Source: Monosporascus cannonballus (lineage: Eukaryota; Ascomycota; Sordariomycetes; Xylariales). From it: a DNA stretch of 64,000 nucleotides. Below the pieces are notes generated by a model. The model did no database searches. It was not told the origin of the DNA and saw nothing but the letters and a program-made list of their open reading frames with translations. The stretch is taken from contig QJNS01000208.1 of the NCBI GenBank assembly GCA_004154925.1, positions 62,001-126,000 of the forward strand, written 5' to 3'. Each line of letters starts with the position of its first letter. Positions within the stretch are counted from its first letter, which is position 1. Made by a program: the position numbers and the translations under genes. Of the stretch, positions 12,701 to 25,310 are shown in pieces.

Positions 12701-14619
12701 TTACGAACGTACTAGCATTCTTGTAACGGACAATTAATTATGTATTACGAAACTGCCTTAACGTTTTCGTCGTTTATTATTTTAACAACATTTGTATCTT
12801 TTTAGCAACGAAAAAAGAATATATAAGATACGTTTATAAAGGTTTTTAAGCTATAGAAAACGCAAAGATGCTGATCAATATAAAAAAATAGTTTTATATA
12901 TAGAAAGTAAGATATTTAAAATATATTATTACCCTAAAATATATTAAGTTGAATTCACAAATAACCGTTGTATTTATAAAATAGCAAACGCTAACAACCG
13001 GTAAAAAGATACAGGCATTTCTTAAATTCGCTCATTATTACAGAAATTTTATTCGAAACTTTCACAGAATTATTATACTTTTAATTAACTTTAAGAAAAA
13101 AGAAAAGAAATTTAAATAAACGTTCGAAATAAAGAAAATGTTTTAATAGATTAAAGATATAATTATTAACGAATTAATAATAATTATATACGATTTAATA
13201 CGTTTAGTTATATTAAAAGCCGATGTTTCGAATTACGCATTAAATATAATAATCGGAAACCGAAATAATTAAGACAAAATATATCTCATGCTATTTTTTT
13301 CGTATAAACTAAAAGAAGCCAAACTTAATTACGGTTTTCCAAATAAGGAATTTATAGCCATTATTATGCCTTTTCGAAAGTTCAGGTATTTCTTAAAGAA
13401 AAACTTATATCAAATCAAAGTTTATACAGATTATTAAAAGCTTACCGGTTTAATTATAACTAAGAAACTTATAGAATAATTATTAAAATACGTAAAAAAA
13501 TTAACGAACTTCGATTTCTTTATTATTTATAGAAAGGGCTTAGAAAACGGCAAAATCGAGGCCTGAAGCAGGCGACCAGACCTCGAAAGAAACGGTCAAA
13601 ATTAGCTATATAATTTTTAATACTACCGAAAAAAATATTTACCCTTACGATAAATTGCGATAATTCGAGCAGTACCTTCTGATATATATTAGAAAATCTA
13701 GCAGTCTTACGATAACGTTTTATAAAATCAAAAAATAAACAAAATATAGGTTTTTTCAGAAATACTAAAAGATTTGAAATGAAAAATATATGAATAGTAA
13801 TTATATAAATATCTAAAACTCTACAAAATCTTAAAACGATATAATATACACATGTTTTTGCTAAAATAAAAATAATAACAAAAAAATTAAATAATAATAC
13901 GATAGTTACGTTAAAACAAAACCTTAATAACATTAGCTATATGGAAAATTATAACTATTATTAATTATAAAATTACAATAATATTTTATTATAATCGATT
14001 TTATCATAAACCTTTTTAGGTTAAGAAATTCCGTTTTACGAAACTATTATAACAGTATTTTCGTAATCGCTCACGGATAAACGAAATTTTCTTATGTTTA
14101 ACCATATTATAAAAATACAAATACCGAATAAATAATATATATATTTTTCAGAAATATATTTAATACATACAGATTATTAATAAAACTTATTTCGGATAAA
14201 GAATTAATATTTGCATTTAGATTTTGGCCAGGTCTTACAATATATATCGGCTTAAATTATAATTTATTCAATATTTTTAAATTTTAAATAAATTAATAAA
14301 TAAATCAAACGAATTACCCCTTAAAAACGTATTTACTATATTATATTAATTATAAATAAAGTAGCTAATTTAAGATATTATTAATTATGTAATTAATTTA
14401 TAATATTAGTTATTGCAAAAATATTAAAATAACTTTAAAATATATTAATTTTGGTTTTACCTTAAAAGTTTACAAAACAATACGCGATAATAATCTAGGT
14501 AATGTTAAAATAATCCCTATATTAAAATAACTTGAATAATTACATTAAAAAATAGAAACGGAATTAGAATTTGTACTAAATTAAAGAAATAAATATTATA
14601 ATTAAAAAAAAGTAAAAAG

Positions 14620-15041
14620 TGTAACGGCTAGGGGGTTTAACCAACGATTAAACCTTAGTCGTACGGGTTTATGTTAGCAGGAATATCGTAGGAAATTGAG
14701 CAATAAATATAATAACGTATTACGTCTCGTAATATCAAGGGTGCCTTAGGTAACGAATTATTATTGCAAGCTGAAGTTATCTGAATTATGGAAATAATAA
14801 GCATATATATCCTGATCCGGCTTACTGGCTTACCAGCAATAAGTTGGTGATTCGGCTTATTGGCTCACCACTAGTAAGTTAATGATCCGGCTCACTGGCT
14901 TACTACCAATAAGTTGATAATCCGGCTCACTGGCTCACCACCAGTGAATTGGTGATCCATCACGTGACCTGCTCTACCGCGCGTTTATAGTTGGGTCGTG
15001 GCAAACCGTTTCTGGAAACCGTAGCTCGTTAGGTCATAATA
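14620..15041 (-). repeat. R4 3' LTR with four 35-bp units
   Basis: On the plus strand it starts TGTAACGGC and ends GTCATAATA. The adjoining GAGGAGATCG (minus strand) is the polypurine tract. Its U3 differs from types A and B and holds a tandem array (14814-14953). Confidence 0.92.
14814..14953. repeat. Tandem array, 4 x 35 bp, in R4 U3
   Basis: Four units start GATCCGGCTT, GATTCGGCTT, GATCCGGCTC and AATCCGGCTC and each end in a TTGGT-like pentamer. The other LTR of the same element has a single unit at 21311-21345. A CACGTG palindrome follows the array in both LTRs. The array is not RIP-converted. Confidence 0.92.
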
Positions 15042-15109
15042 CGATCTCCTCCCTTTATAAATCTTGCCCTTAAGATTTTCTCTTGGTAAGCTTTTTGTAT
15101 CCATTTAAC

Positions 15110-15600
15110 ATGTTTTCCGGTATATCGAAACGTCGTTTTTGCAAATCCGAATAACAACTTGCCCTGGTTAATTTAATTAAATATAAAAATTTTAACGTAA
15201 ATTTTTATTTTTTCTGTTTTACCCGACAGCTTAATTGCCAAATAATAGACGGGGTTTTTCGTTGTAAAAAATGTATTCGTCGAGGTCGTTCATACGACGG
15301 AACAGGAATACCTGTTTTTATGATTAATCGTTATATCGCAAAGTTGAAAAAATTAAAAAAGAAAGAACTAACGGCCGAAAAATCTTTATTCGAAGCTTTT
15401 ACGCGCTTTTCCCGTATATATCGTTAACGCCAGTATTATTAGTCTTAAAGTACGAAACGTATTAATTATGCTTTTTAATTTTTGGACGATTTTAATAAGT
15501 TTACATAATTAAAATCAAAAATTGTAGTCGATATATAGGCTTTAAATAAGGTAAACGTTATTAATTCAAATGCGGTAAATTAAAGATTTTTCTTTTTAAA
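15110..15600 (+). pseudogene. R4 antisense accessory gene, Zn2Cys6-like
   Basis: It lies opposite to gag-pol, just inside the 3' LTR. ATG at 15110 opens a frame with a first in-frame TAA at 15152. Codons 33 Tyr (15206), 36 Cys (15215), 43 Cys (15236), 52 Cys (15263), 55 Cys (15272) and 62 Tyr (15293) have spacing x2, x6, x8, x2, x6; both Tyr codons are one G-to-A step from Cys. Asp-Gly follows directly, then a basic, leucine-rich stretch around codons 73-100 (RYIAKLKKLKKKELTAEKSL). TAA at 15425 and later stops end the recognisable part. The spacing is that of Gal4-type Zn2Cys6 DNA-binding domains. I believe similar small hypothetical proteins are common in Pezizomycotina, but that is from memory. 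DNA binding is inference. Confidence 0.7.
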
Positions 15601-15639
15601 TCTTATAAATTGAAATATTATTATTTCGGATAATTCCGT

Positions 15640-18600
15640 TATTGCTAGTGAAAATTCTTTAATAAGCGCTAGGCGCTAATAAGAGTTTTGGCGAATTTCT
15701 AGGTGTTTTCGGAATCCGGGTACTTTTTTTACTTAATTAAGTACTAAGTAAATCCGTTTTGTTTTCGTATGTTAAAAACCTTTTCCACTTTATATATTTA
15801 TTCGTTTCTTACCTTTATATCGTTTTATGCCGTATATATTTTAATTGTATCTGCTGTTAATTCGAGTAAACAAATATAGAAAATTAGATAGAATTTGATT
15901 TTTGGTAAAAGTTCCAACTGGTAAACATTTTTTTAAGATTTTTTTGATAATTTTATATAGACCGATACATTTGAAATCGAATTTTGTATCGGATTATTTT
16001 ATTTAAATAGTTTTCGTAAGAAAAGATTATTTTCCCTTTTTTGAAAATTAATTTTTTTAGCTTTTTTTGGTTATAATATTTGCTTATTTAATTTCGTACG
16101 AATTCCAGTTTTATTTTTATTTCTTAATATAATTATTTTAGTTATTTTGATATAAAGATTGCTTTAATATTGATTAGACCGTTAACTCGTATTTTCTTTA
16201 TAAACTTCCAAAATAAAACTAAAATTTACGTTCGTTAATATTGTTTTAATATTTTTATTATAATTGGTATTAGAAGTCAATTATACGATTAATACTTTTT
16301 TAAATTAATTATTTTATTTATAATTAATATAATATCCTAAATAGGCGTTTAAAATTCGATTCGTTCGTTTTATTTATTAATTTATTTATAGTTTAAATAC
16401 TTTAAATAATTTATAATTTAAGCCGATTTGTGTTATAAGGCCTTATTAAAACTTAAATACAAATACCGTTCCTTTATTTACAATAAGCTTTATTAATAAT
16501 TCGAATATATTAAAAATATGTTTTAAGAAAATATATGCTATTTGTTCGGCATTTATGTTTTTGTAATATGGTAAAAAATAAGAAACTTTAGTAAATTGAT
16601 TGACTAATACGAAAATACTATTATAATATATTTCTGTAATTAAACGTTTTAATATAAGATATTTAATAATAAAATGAAACAGAATTGAATATTATAATCG
16701 TTTTATAATTAATAATAACTGTAAATTTCCGTATAACTTATGTTATTAAGCTTTCGTTTTAACGTAAATATCGTATTATTATATAATTTATTGTATTCTT
16801 GATTTATTTTGAATAAAGAATATATACGTTAAAATCGTTTTAAAGTTTTATAAATCCTTGGATATCCGTATAATTAATGTTCGTATATATTTTGTACTAA
16901 ATCCTTTTGGTATTTTATTAAAATTTATATTTTGTTCGTTTTTTGGTTTTATAGAAAATCGTCATTTTATTACTAGATTTCTTAATATATATCAAAGCTT
17001 TTGCTCGAATTATTACAATTTGTCACAAACGTAAATATCTTTCTATAGTAATATCGAAAATTATATAACTAAATTTAACCAAATTTCTTTCAAAATTTAA
17101 TTATTTACTTAAAATATTTACTTTATTATTTTCTAAATTTCTTCTATAGATTTTAACGAAATCGAAGTTCGTTAATATTTTAGCGTAACGAAATTATTAT
17201 TTTATAAGTTTTTTGATTATTATAAATTGGGTAAAATTTAATAATCTATATAAATTTTAACCTAATGCAAGTTCCTCTTTAAAAAGTACTGGAACTTTCG
17301 GAATACTATAATAGTAATTATAAATTCCTTATTTAAAATACCGTAATTGAATCCGGCTTTTTTAATTTATATAAAAAGAATATATTAAAATGTAATTTAC
17401 TTTAATTCTTTCGTTATCCGCTTATTACGTTTAACGCGTAATCCAAAGTATCGGCTTTTAGTTCAACAGGGCGGTTTAAATTATATATAATTAGCATTAA
17501 TTCGTTAATAATTATATCCTTAATATATTAAAATATATTTTCCGTTTCGGATATGTATTTAAATTTTTCGTAAAATTCGTTAAAGGTATAATTATTTTGC
17601 TAAAATTTTGAATAAACTTCTTTAAATAATTGGCAAATCCAAAACAATATTTGTACTTCCTTAAGTATCGTTAACGTTTGCTATTTAATAATTATAGCGA
17701 TTTTCTTAAGATTTATCTTAATATGTTCTGGGATAATAATATATTCCAGATATTTTATTTCTTATAGGTAAAACTAATTTTTTTCTATATAAATAAGTAA
17801 TTTTACGTTCTGTAAAACTTGCAAAACTTTATGAATATATCTAATATATATTCCGGTCGTTTTTTAAAAAATAAGAATATAATCGAAATAATAAATACCG
17901 AAAATATCGATATATTTTTATAATATATACCTAATTATCCGTTAAAATATTACAATTATATTCGTAAATCTTATTAATATAATTAAAAATTTAAATAATC
18001 CGTATTTCGGTTTAAAATTTATTTCTTCTTCTTATTCGTTTTAATTTTAATAAGATTATATTTATTTTTAAGATCGAATGTTATAAATTATTAGGTTTCG
18101 TAAAATCGGGTTTTTATTTTTATAATGAAAAATAATAATATTCGATTTTAAAAAATATAATCGTTTAATTGTTAATAATTAACTATAAGTCGCAATTTTT
18201 CATTTTTCTTAAATACGAAGAATATCGAGTACTTTGTTAATAATTTCGATAGTCGTATCCATTTTTCTTATAACCGATCTTCTAGGTATTTTTGAAAATA
18301 CCCAATTCGTTTTTATTAAAATTGTAAATAAGGTGAGATTTTGTTGAAAATCCTTTTTTACAACTTATTTCGTAATTTTATTCGTTATATTGTAATAATT
18401 TCGTTTCAAATTCTTTTTTCAAGCATTATTTATATCTATAATATTATAATAACATATTAATTAATTTTTTAAATTTTTAAGATTACTGTTATTTAAAGTC
18501 GTTATTTAATTACTTTAATTTCGTTCTAATAATAATAATAATACGTCGTATTTTTCTTTAATACCCGTTTTCTTATATTTTATCCTTTTAGGTAATAAAG

Positions 18601-20600
18601 TTTTTATCGTAGTTTTATGCCTGTATTCGTTATTATTTCTAATCGAATACGGAGATTTTAATTTTTTCTTTTTTTAATTATTGATCGGGTATAAGAAAAA
18701 CCTTATTTAATTAATTTTTTCATCAATTAAAATTGCGTACTGGCGTATCTATGATAATCCTAAAATTATATCGTAATTCTTAAATAAAACGATATTAAAA
18801 TAAACTATCTGGTATTATCTTTAAACAAAAATCTCGAAATAATTAATTTCGCGTATAATTTTTTCGTTATCGTAAGCGAATTTTTAACCTTCGGTATTCG
18901 TCGTTATATAAGATTTTAACTTATATCTTTATAATAATCTGAACTTATTAAACATATCTAGTATAATATAATTTTCGTCCAAAGCTTCGTAATTTACTAT
19001 TACGATATACTAATACGTTCCGATTTATATATCTAGAATAATAATGTTATTAATAGCTTTTATCGTTACGTTTAAAGCCCTTCTTAGAAATTCCTTTTTA
19101 TTTTTCGAAATCTATTATTTTGTATATTTCTTACAAATTTCCGTTTTTTTTAGCTTTTATTCCAATTTATCGAACCTTATGTATATTTCTATATTTAACG
19201 CGTTAAACTGTTATATTTATCGTTATTGCAGGCGTACTATTCATTCGCATAATATTAATTATTTTTAATTTTATTATAATTTATTTCTTTATTAAATCAT
19301 TTATTTTCTTAGGTTTTCGACTCCATTCTATTATATGTTATCTTAATTAGAGTTTTAAAACTTATTTATACATTAACGTATTTTTCTAATAACTTTTTTA
19401 TAAACGTTTATCATAAATATTAATTAAAAGTAAAAATCGATAATAACGTTTTAGCAGTATCTTTTTGTATTATATATTAAATTAACTCCTTTTTCGTTTA
19501 ACAATTATATAAGTAATAATAATAATATAAACTCTTTTTACGAGCATTATTTCTTTTCGACCAACTTTTTGTTTTGGCCAATTATTAAATATTTTCTAAG
19601 GCTATAAATCGAAAATATCGATATTATTATTTATTGTTTTTATTATTTCCGGTACGGTTTGGAAAATCGATTCCTTTGTAATATGTGCAAATAATCTGGC
19701 CATAAATATATTATTTCCATTCTTTATAATTGGGATATTCTCGTTGTCGACAATATATAGCGTATATTTTGCCATATCGATTAAGGATTTTCGAACAGAC
19801 TTTTTCTATTTAATTCTAGTGTTGGCGTAATTATCCTTATAACGTTTCTTATCATATTTGCAATATTTATTAAACTAATTCTCTAGTTTTTCGAATTTCT
19901 TATTAAAGTTTTTGTTATAAGGGGCCTAATACGTATTTAAGCCGAATTATATTAATAAGTTTACCTTTATTTTTCTAATTTTTTCTGGGTTATCCTTTAA
20001 GTATTAATTTTCAATTATTTTAACGGAACTTCTTAAGTATTTTGTATTATGCTACGTTGTGCCCTATTTTATTATAATTAAAGCATTTCGTTTAATTTCA
20101 AATTTTTTTATAAGTAATTCCTAGTTCAATAAATCTTAGTTCCGTGCTATTAAGAGTATTATCGCGTCGAAAAACGCTAGTATTAACTATATGTCGAGAT
20201 TTATTATTATTTTCTCTTGTAATATCTTTGATATACCAGGCGTATTATCGATTATTAATCTTAATTACCAAAACGATATACTCCGATAAATAATTAGGCC
20301 GACTAAATTTAAAAAGCTTTTTTTCATATTTTTTAAGCCGTCGAAAAACTTAATTATTAATATTTTTATTTTTTAATTTACTTTAAAATCTAATAAAATT
20401 AACGTATTACCGTAATTAAATATTAATTCTTTTTATCGTTATTATTAGATTTCTATTTCGGCTTTTGTTTTTTCGTTTATTGTTCCGCAAGCTTCGTTAA
20501 TATTTATTTAAATTATTCGTAATTATTATAAATTCGAATTGTGTTCGGATTTTCTTTATTAACCGGCAAAATAATATAGTTTCTTATAATGGATTTGAAC
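15640..20600 (-). pseudogene. R4 gag-pol, RIP-inactivated
   Basis: Minus-strand frames give gag, with a CCHC knuckle relic at 20044-20085 (first Cys and His kept, Tyr at the second and last Cys positions), protease, then RT with Y-F-D-Y at 17879-17890. Integrase and chromodomain extend to about 15640. Stops are too dense for any translated product. Confidence 0.82.
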
Positions 20601-21116
20601 ATAATAACGGTATTTCCGATTAAAGGTCCGATTATAAACTTAATTCGTATAATCAACGTAATTAATTAAATAAAAAAATACTCGAAATAAGTTCGGTATT
20701 AAATCGAAAATAATTATAACTTAATCGAAACTTCGTCAAAAAGCTCTAGCTTAAAGGCTTAAGAATTTCTCCTGGTTCCTTAATAAAATTTAGCTAAATA
20801 ACTTGGCTTGCTTAAAAGGGTTTTCCGATTTCGGAAACTTTTCCCTTTTTTTTAAAATTTCTTATAAGCGGCTTAAAAAGACGTCATAAGGTTATTATTG
20901 TTTTTTAAGCTAATTACTGCGTTCGTTTATAGCATCTAGACGTCGAAGAATTTCTTTATAAAAAAAACGGAGTTTTTCTTTTTTTTTCGGATTTTATTTT
21001 AATATCCGGGTTATTAAGGATTTAGTAATTAGGCTGTTCGGGCTGTTTACTAATAAACATAATATCGGCGATATTGGTCAAAATTTAACGGTATTATTAA
21101 ATAAAGGTTTATAACA

Positions 21117-21433
21117 TATAACGGCTAAAAATTTTAATTAATTATTAAATCTTAACTATACGAATTTATATAAACAAAAGTATTTTAGAAAATTAAAAAA
21201 TAAATATAATAACGTATTATATTTTACAACATCAAAAATATTGTAAATAAGGAATTATTATTATAAATTAAAAATATTTAAATTATAAAAATAATAGACG
21301 TATATATCCTGATCCGGCTTACTGGCTTACTACCAGTGAGTTAGTGATCGATCACGTGACCTGCCCTACCGCGCGCTTGTGGTTGAGTTGTAGCAGACCG
21401 TTTCTGGAGATCTTAGCTTGTTGAGTTATAACA
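21117..21433 (-). repeat. R4 5' LTR with one 35-bp unit
   Basis: It starts TATAACGGC and ends TATAACA. The inner R-U5 half (21117-21300) is heavily AT-converted, while the outer U3 half (21305-21433) is unmutated, with a sharp change near 21303. Confidence 0.92.
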
Positions 21434-21869
21434 AAAAGATAAATTTTCGAAAAAATAGAATAATTTACTTAGTTATAAAAAGTTAAATAAAATAATTTAA
21501 TAAAAAACTTAATTTTAAATATATCGGATTATATAAAGTTTTTAAAAGAATTTTTAAAAATAATTATTTATCTAAATTCTTACTAAAAGTAAAATTCTAT
21601 TTAATTTTATATATTGGTTTATTCGAATTAGCATCGGATATAATTAAGGTGTATAAGGCACAAAACGACATAAAAATAAAACATAATACGATATACGCAA
21701 TGGAAAAAATATTTGATATAAAAAACAGACTTACCCAATACTTGATTAAATGGAAAAAGCATCCGGATTTTAAAAATACCTGGGAACCCACCAAAATCTT
21801 ATTAGCGCCTAACGTTTATTGAAAAACTTTTACTAGCAACGACGGACGCGTTCCAGTTAACTGTCAACT

Positions 21870-22431
21870 AATTAATAATATCAACCTCGAACCAATCGGC
21901 CGGAAATACGGCCTGTGCTAACGTAACAACTGCGACGGCAGCCTCTAGCTATTCCTATTCCCGACGCTCCTCATCTTCTAATTCATTTAACGACTAAAGC
22001 CCACGTTGCACGATGGTAACACCTTTCGAACGGGCCAGCGCCTTTTGCTTACGCAAACGGATAAAACAAAAAAAAAGTTTCGTTTATTTTTTTTAATAAC
22101 GGCATTAAACCTTAAGATAAAGCCGTTAGAGTTTTAATAGCCGTTTTTTTAGCAAAGGTCTTTTCGCGCTTTAAACGTTAATTTTCGCGATAAATATTTT
22201 GCAAAAAAAAAGCGATACACTAGTATTATTACAAAATCAATCCCGATTAATATATTTTTTATATCTTAAAATGGTTTTTATTATTTTATGTTTAATGTTT
22301 TTCCAAAACCAATAAAAATAAAGCCTAATTTCGTATCCGAATTTCTCGAAGGCCTTTATAAAGTTAGCATAACGAATAGTAAAAAAACCAGAGATATAAC
22401 AAATCTTGGAAATGCGAAACGACATGCTCAA
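21870..22431 (-). pseudogene. R3 antisense accessory frame, divergent type
   Basis: A 64-codon open stretch (22237-22431, starting MSMSFRISKICYISG) opens opposite to gag-pol between chromodomain and 3' LTR. It continues through stops to a tail near 21900 with KQKALARSKGVTIVQRGL and an acidic, leucine-rich end (LNELEDEE, LEAAVAVVTLAQAV). The C-terminal LEAAV and TLAQ motifs recall the end of the R6/R8 antisense frames. I cannot place the six-cysteine pattern in this copy; aromatic residues at candidate sites include Phe codons that RIP would not produce from Cys. It is probably a distant relative in the same position. Confidence 0.5.
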
Positions 22432-22513
22432 AAACGAAAATAATCAAAAGTTATTTATCAAATAAGAAAAAAAAGGAAACCTTAAAGGCGATATTTTAGA
22501 AAAGAAGAAATGG

Positions 22514-22901
22514 TATTATAATTTAATAAATGCCGACCTTAAAAACGGTTAAATAAAAATAATACGAACCACCTTTTAAACTACGTAACAAATAATTATT
22601 ACCAAGCTAGTAACTATTATTAATTAATAATAATCTCAAGTAATCCTAATTATCATCTGATACGTAATTATAAATAATTAAGACAAAAATAAGGAAACTA
22701 TATACGTTTATTATTTCTATAATTTACATAATTTCAGCTTATAAATATTTTGTAATACTAATAACTTATTATGCACCTTTGGTATTGCGAAATCTAATTA
22801 AGTTTAAGTTACTTTATTGCTCCAGAGTCCTACGATATTCCTGCTAATATAAACTCGTACGACTAAAATTTAATAGTTGGATACACCGCCGAGCTGTTGC
22901 A
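22514..22901 (+). repeat. R3 3' LTR (type B)
   Basis: It starts TATTATAATT after the purine run AAAGAAGAAATGG and ends GCTGTTGCA. It aligns with 9112-9494 through U3 and R-U5. Confidence 0.9.
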
Positions 22902-24913
22902 CGTATGCACTTTGATTATATTTGCTGCTTACTCGAATAAGAAAATATGAAAAATTGAATAATGCTTGATTTTTAGTAAAACCTCTAATTGGTAATTATT
23001 TTCTAGAATTTCTTTTAGCGATTTTGCAAAGACCGATATATTTGAAATCGAGTTTCATGCTGGGCTTTTTTCGTCTCAATGTTTTTTGTGACAAGATAAA
23101 CCGTTTTCCCCTTTTCGAAGGTCATGTTTTTAACCGTTTTTCGTTATAATATTTATTTATTTGATTTTGTACAAATTTTAAGTTTAGTTTTATTTTTTAA
23201 TACAGCTATTTTGTTATTCTGATATAATAATAGTATTAACGTTAATTAAATCATTGTTACATACGTTTTTGTAAACTTTTAAAATAAAACCAAAATTTAC
23301 GTTTACTGAAATTATTTTAATACTTTCGTAATAATTAGTATTATAGGTTAGCTGCGCGATTGGTAATTTTTCAACCCAGTTATTCTCTTCGTAATTAATG
23401 TAATATCGTAAGTACGTTTTCAAAGTCTAGTTTGTTCGTTTTATTTGTCCGTTCGTCTAGGGTCTAAATACGTTGAATAATTTATACTTTAGGTCGATTT
23501 AGATTATAAGATTTTGCCAAAATTTAAATACATATATTAATTCTTTGTTTAAAATAAATTTTATTAATAATCGCTATACGTCAAAACTATGTCTAAAAAA
23601 TATATGGCATTTGTTCGGCGATTGTATTCTTATAATATAGTAAGAAATAAGAAGATTTCGTAAATCGATCGACGATTAGAAAAATATTATCTTAATACAT
23701 TCTTTTAACGTCATTTTTTAGTATAAAAAATCTGGTATTAAAATCGAATATAATTAAATATTATGGTTGATTTGCGATTAATAATACCTGTAATTTTCCG
23801 TATAGTTTATATCGTCGCATTTTCACCTTAGTACAAATATCGTATTGTTATATAATTTTCTATATCATTAACTTTATTTTAGAAAATTAATAAGTTCGTT
23901 ATAATCTTTTTCAAGTTTTATAAATCTTTAAATATTCGTATAGCTAATATTTATATATTTTGTATACCAAATCTATCTGGTATTCCTTTACAATTTGTAT
24001 TTGTTTATGTTTTAGTTTTCTAGGAAATTATCCTTATATTGCTAAAAACTTTGATATATATTAAAGGGTATTACCCGAATTGTCGCAATCTGTTGTGGGC
24101 GTAAATATTCTTCTTTAATGGTATCAAAAATTATATGGCTAACTTTTACCAAATTTCTTTTGGAGATCTGGTCGTTTGTTTAAAGCGTCGGTTTTACTAT
24201 TTTAAGCTCTTTTTATAGATAATAACGAAATCGAAATTCGCTAATTCTTTTCCGTATCTTAATTATCGTTTTATGAATTTCCTGGTCGTAGTAAAACACG
24301 TAAAATCTTGATAATATGTATAAACTTTAACCTAGTACAAACTTCCTTTGAAAACATATTTAAACATCCGAAAAGCTATAATAATAACAATAAATTCCTT
24401 TTTAGAAATACCATAATTAAATTCGACTCCTTTTAATTTGTATAAAGAGAATATAATATGGTATAATTTGCCTTAATAATTTCGTTATCCGATTATTGCG
24501 TTTAATGCGTAATTCGAAATATTGGTTTTTAATTTAATATAGCAAATTAAATTGTACATAATTAGTACTGGTTTGTTAATAATTACATTTTTAATTTTTT
24601 AAATGCCTTTTGAGCTTTAGGTATTTATTTGAATTTTCTTTCTTTTTTTATAAGGTTAGTTAAGGGTATAGTTATTTTGCTAAAGTTTCGGATAAACTTC
24701 TTGTAATAATTGACGAATCCAAGAAATACCTGCATTTTGTGAGAATACAGCTCCTATGGGGCTGCGGCTGGTGTCCGACCAGCCATAGACCCACGCGCTA
24801 GTACAAATAACCATCTAACAGCTAGTAAGAAACGCTAAATAGAAGTAACCTAATACATTCACTTCTTGGAATACGCTTTGCGACTGGTCGGGGGTCACCT
24901 TACCGTAGCACTC

Positions 24914-25310
24914 TGTTATGACCTAACGGTCTTGGCTTTCTTACGGACGGTCGGGCCCACGAAAAAGACAAGCCCCGACCATCGCCAAGAAGTCACGTAA
25001 CCGGCTTAAAGGTCTTAAGATGCCAAGCACCTTAAGCCCCTTAAGCCGGCAAAGGAGCTTAAAAGGTTTGACGGGCTCAAAGGTTTAAATTGCTTAAATA
25101 TCTTAAACCAAAACGAAAACATATACGTTTATTATTTCCATAATTTAGATAGCTTTAGTTTGCAATATAATATCGTTACTTAAAGAATTTTTGGTATTAT
25201 AAAACGTAACACGATTATTATATGTATTATTTAAATTCTTACGATACTTTTAATAATATATATCCGTATAATTAAGGTTTAATAATCAATTGAACCTTTT
25301 AATTATTATA
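24914..25310 (+). repeat. R5 5' LTR (type A)
   Basis: It starts TGTTATGACC. U3 is little mutated; R-U5 is increasingly AT-converted towards the inside. The leader begins CGTTATAAGTTTT at 25311, the proposed primer-binding site. Confidence 0.92.

Larger units (their letters stand above)
14620..21433 (-). mobile_element. R4: Ty3/gypsy chromovirus inside R3
   Basis: It has LTRs at 14620-15041 and 21117-21433 and a perfect TSD AAAAG (14615-14619, 21434-21438). It totals 6814 bp and is inserted in the R3 integrase region. The LTRs differ by exactly 105 bp because a 35-bp unit is present four times in one and once in the other. Confidence 0.95.
9950..21835 (+). pseudogene. R3 gag-pol, RIP-inactivated and split by R4
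   Basis: The frame begins after the leader that holds S1. The CCHC knuckle near 10570-10615 keeps its His but has Tyr at Cys positions. RT has Y-F-N-N (12778-12789) for YLDD. Integrase is cut at 14619 by R4 and resumes at 21439. The chromodomain (about 21691-21820) is the best preserved in the window: it contains YLIKWKKHPDF and NTWEP, typical of chromovirus integrase C-termini that bind modified histone tails. Many TAA codons interrupt the rest. Confidence 0.83.
9112..22901 (+). mobile_element. R3: Ty3/gypsy chromovirus (type B LTR) inside R1
   Basis: It has LTRs at 9112-9494 and 22514-22901 and the TSD CGTAT at 9107-9111 and 22902-22906. Its own length is about 6.76 kb after removing S1 (9544-9749) and R4 (14620-21433). 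It is inserted in the integrase tail of R1. Its pol is related to that of R2, but its U3 and its antisense frame are clearly different. Confidence 0.93.

Noticed and set aside
13523..13933. 136-codon minus-strand open frame
   Set aside because: It lies antisense to the R3 RNase H/integrase region, is rich in Phe, Ile and Leu as expected from reading RIPped A-rich sequence backwards, and is not at the position of the antisense accessory gene.
14814..14953. CRISPR-like array
   Set aside because: The 35-bp units are contiguous with no spacers, lie in an LTR U3, and the genome is eukaryotic.
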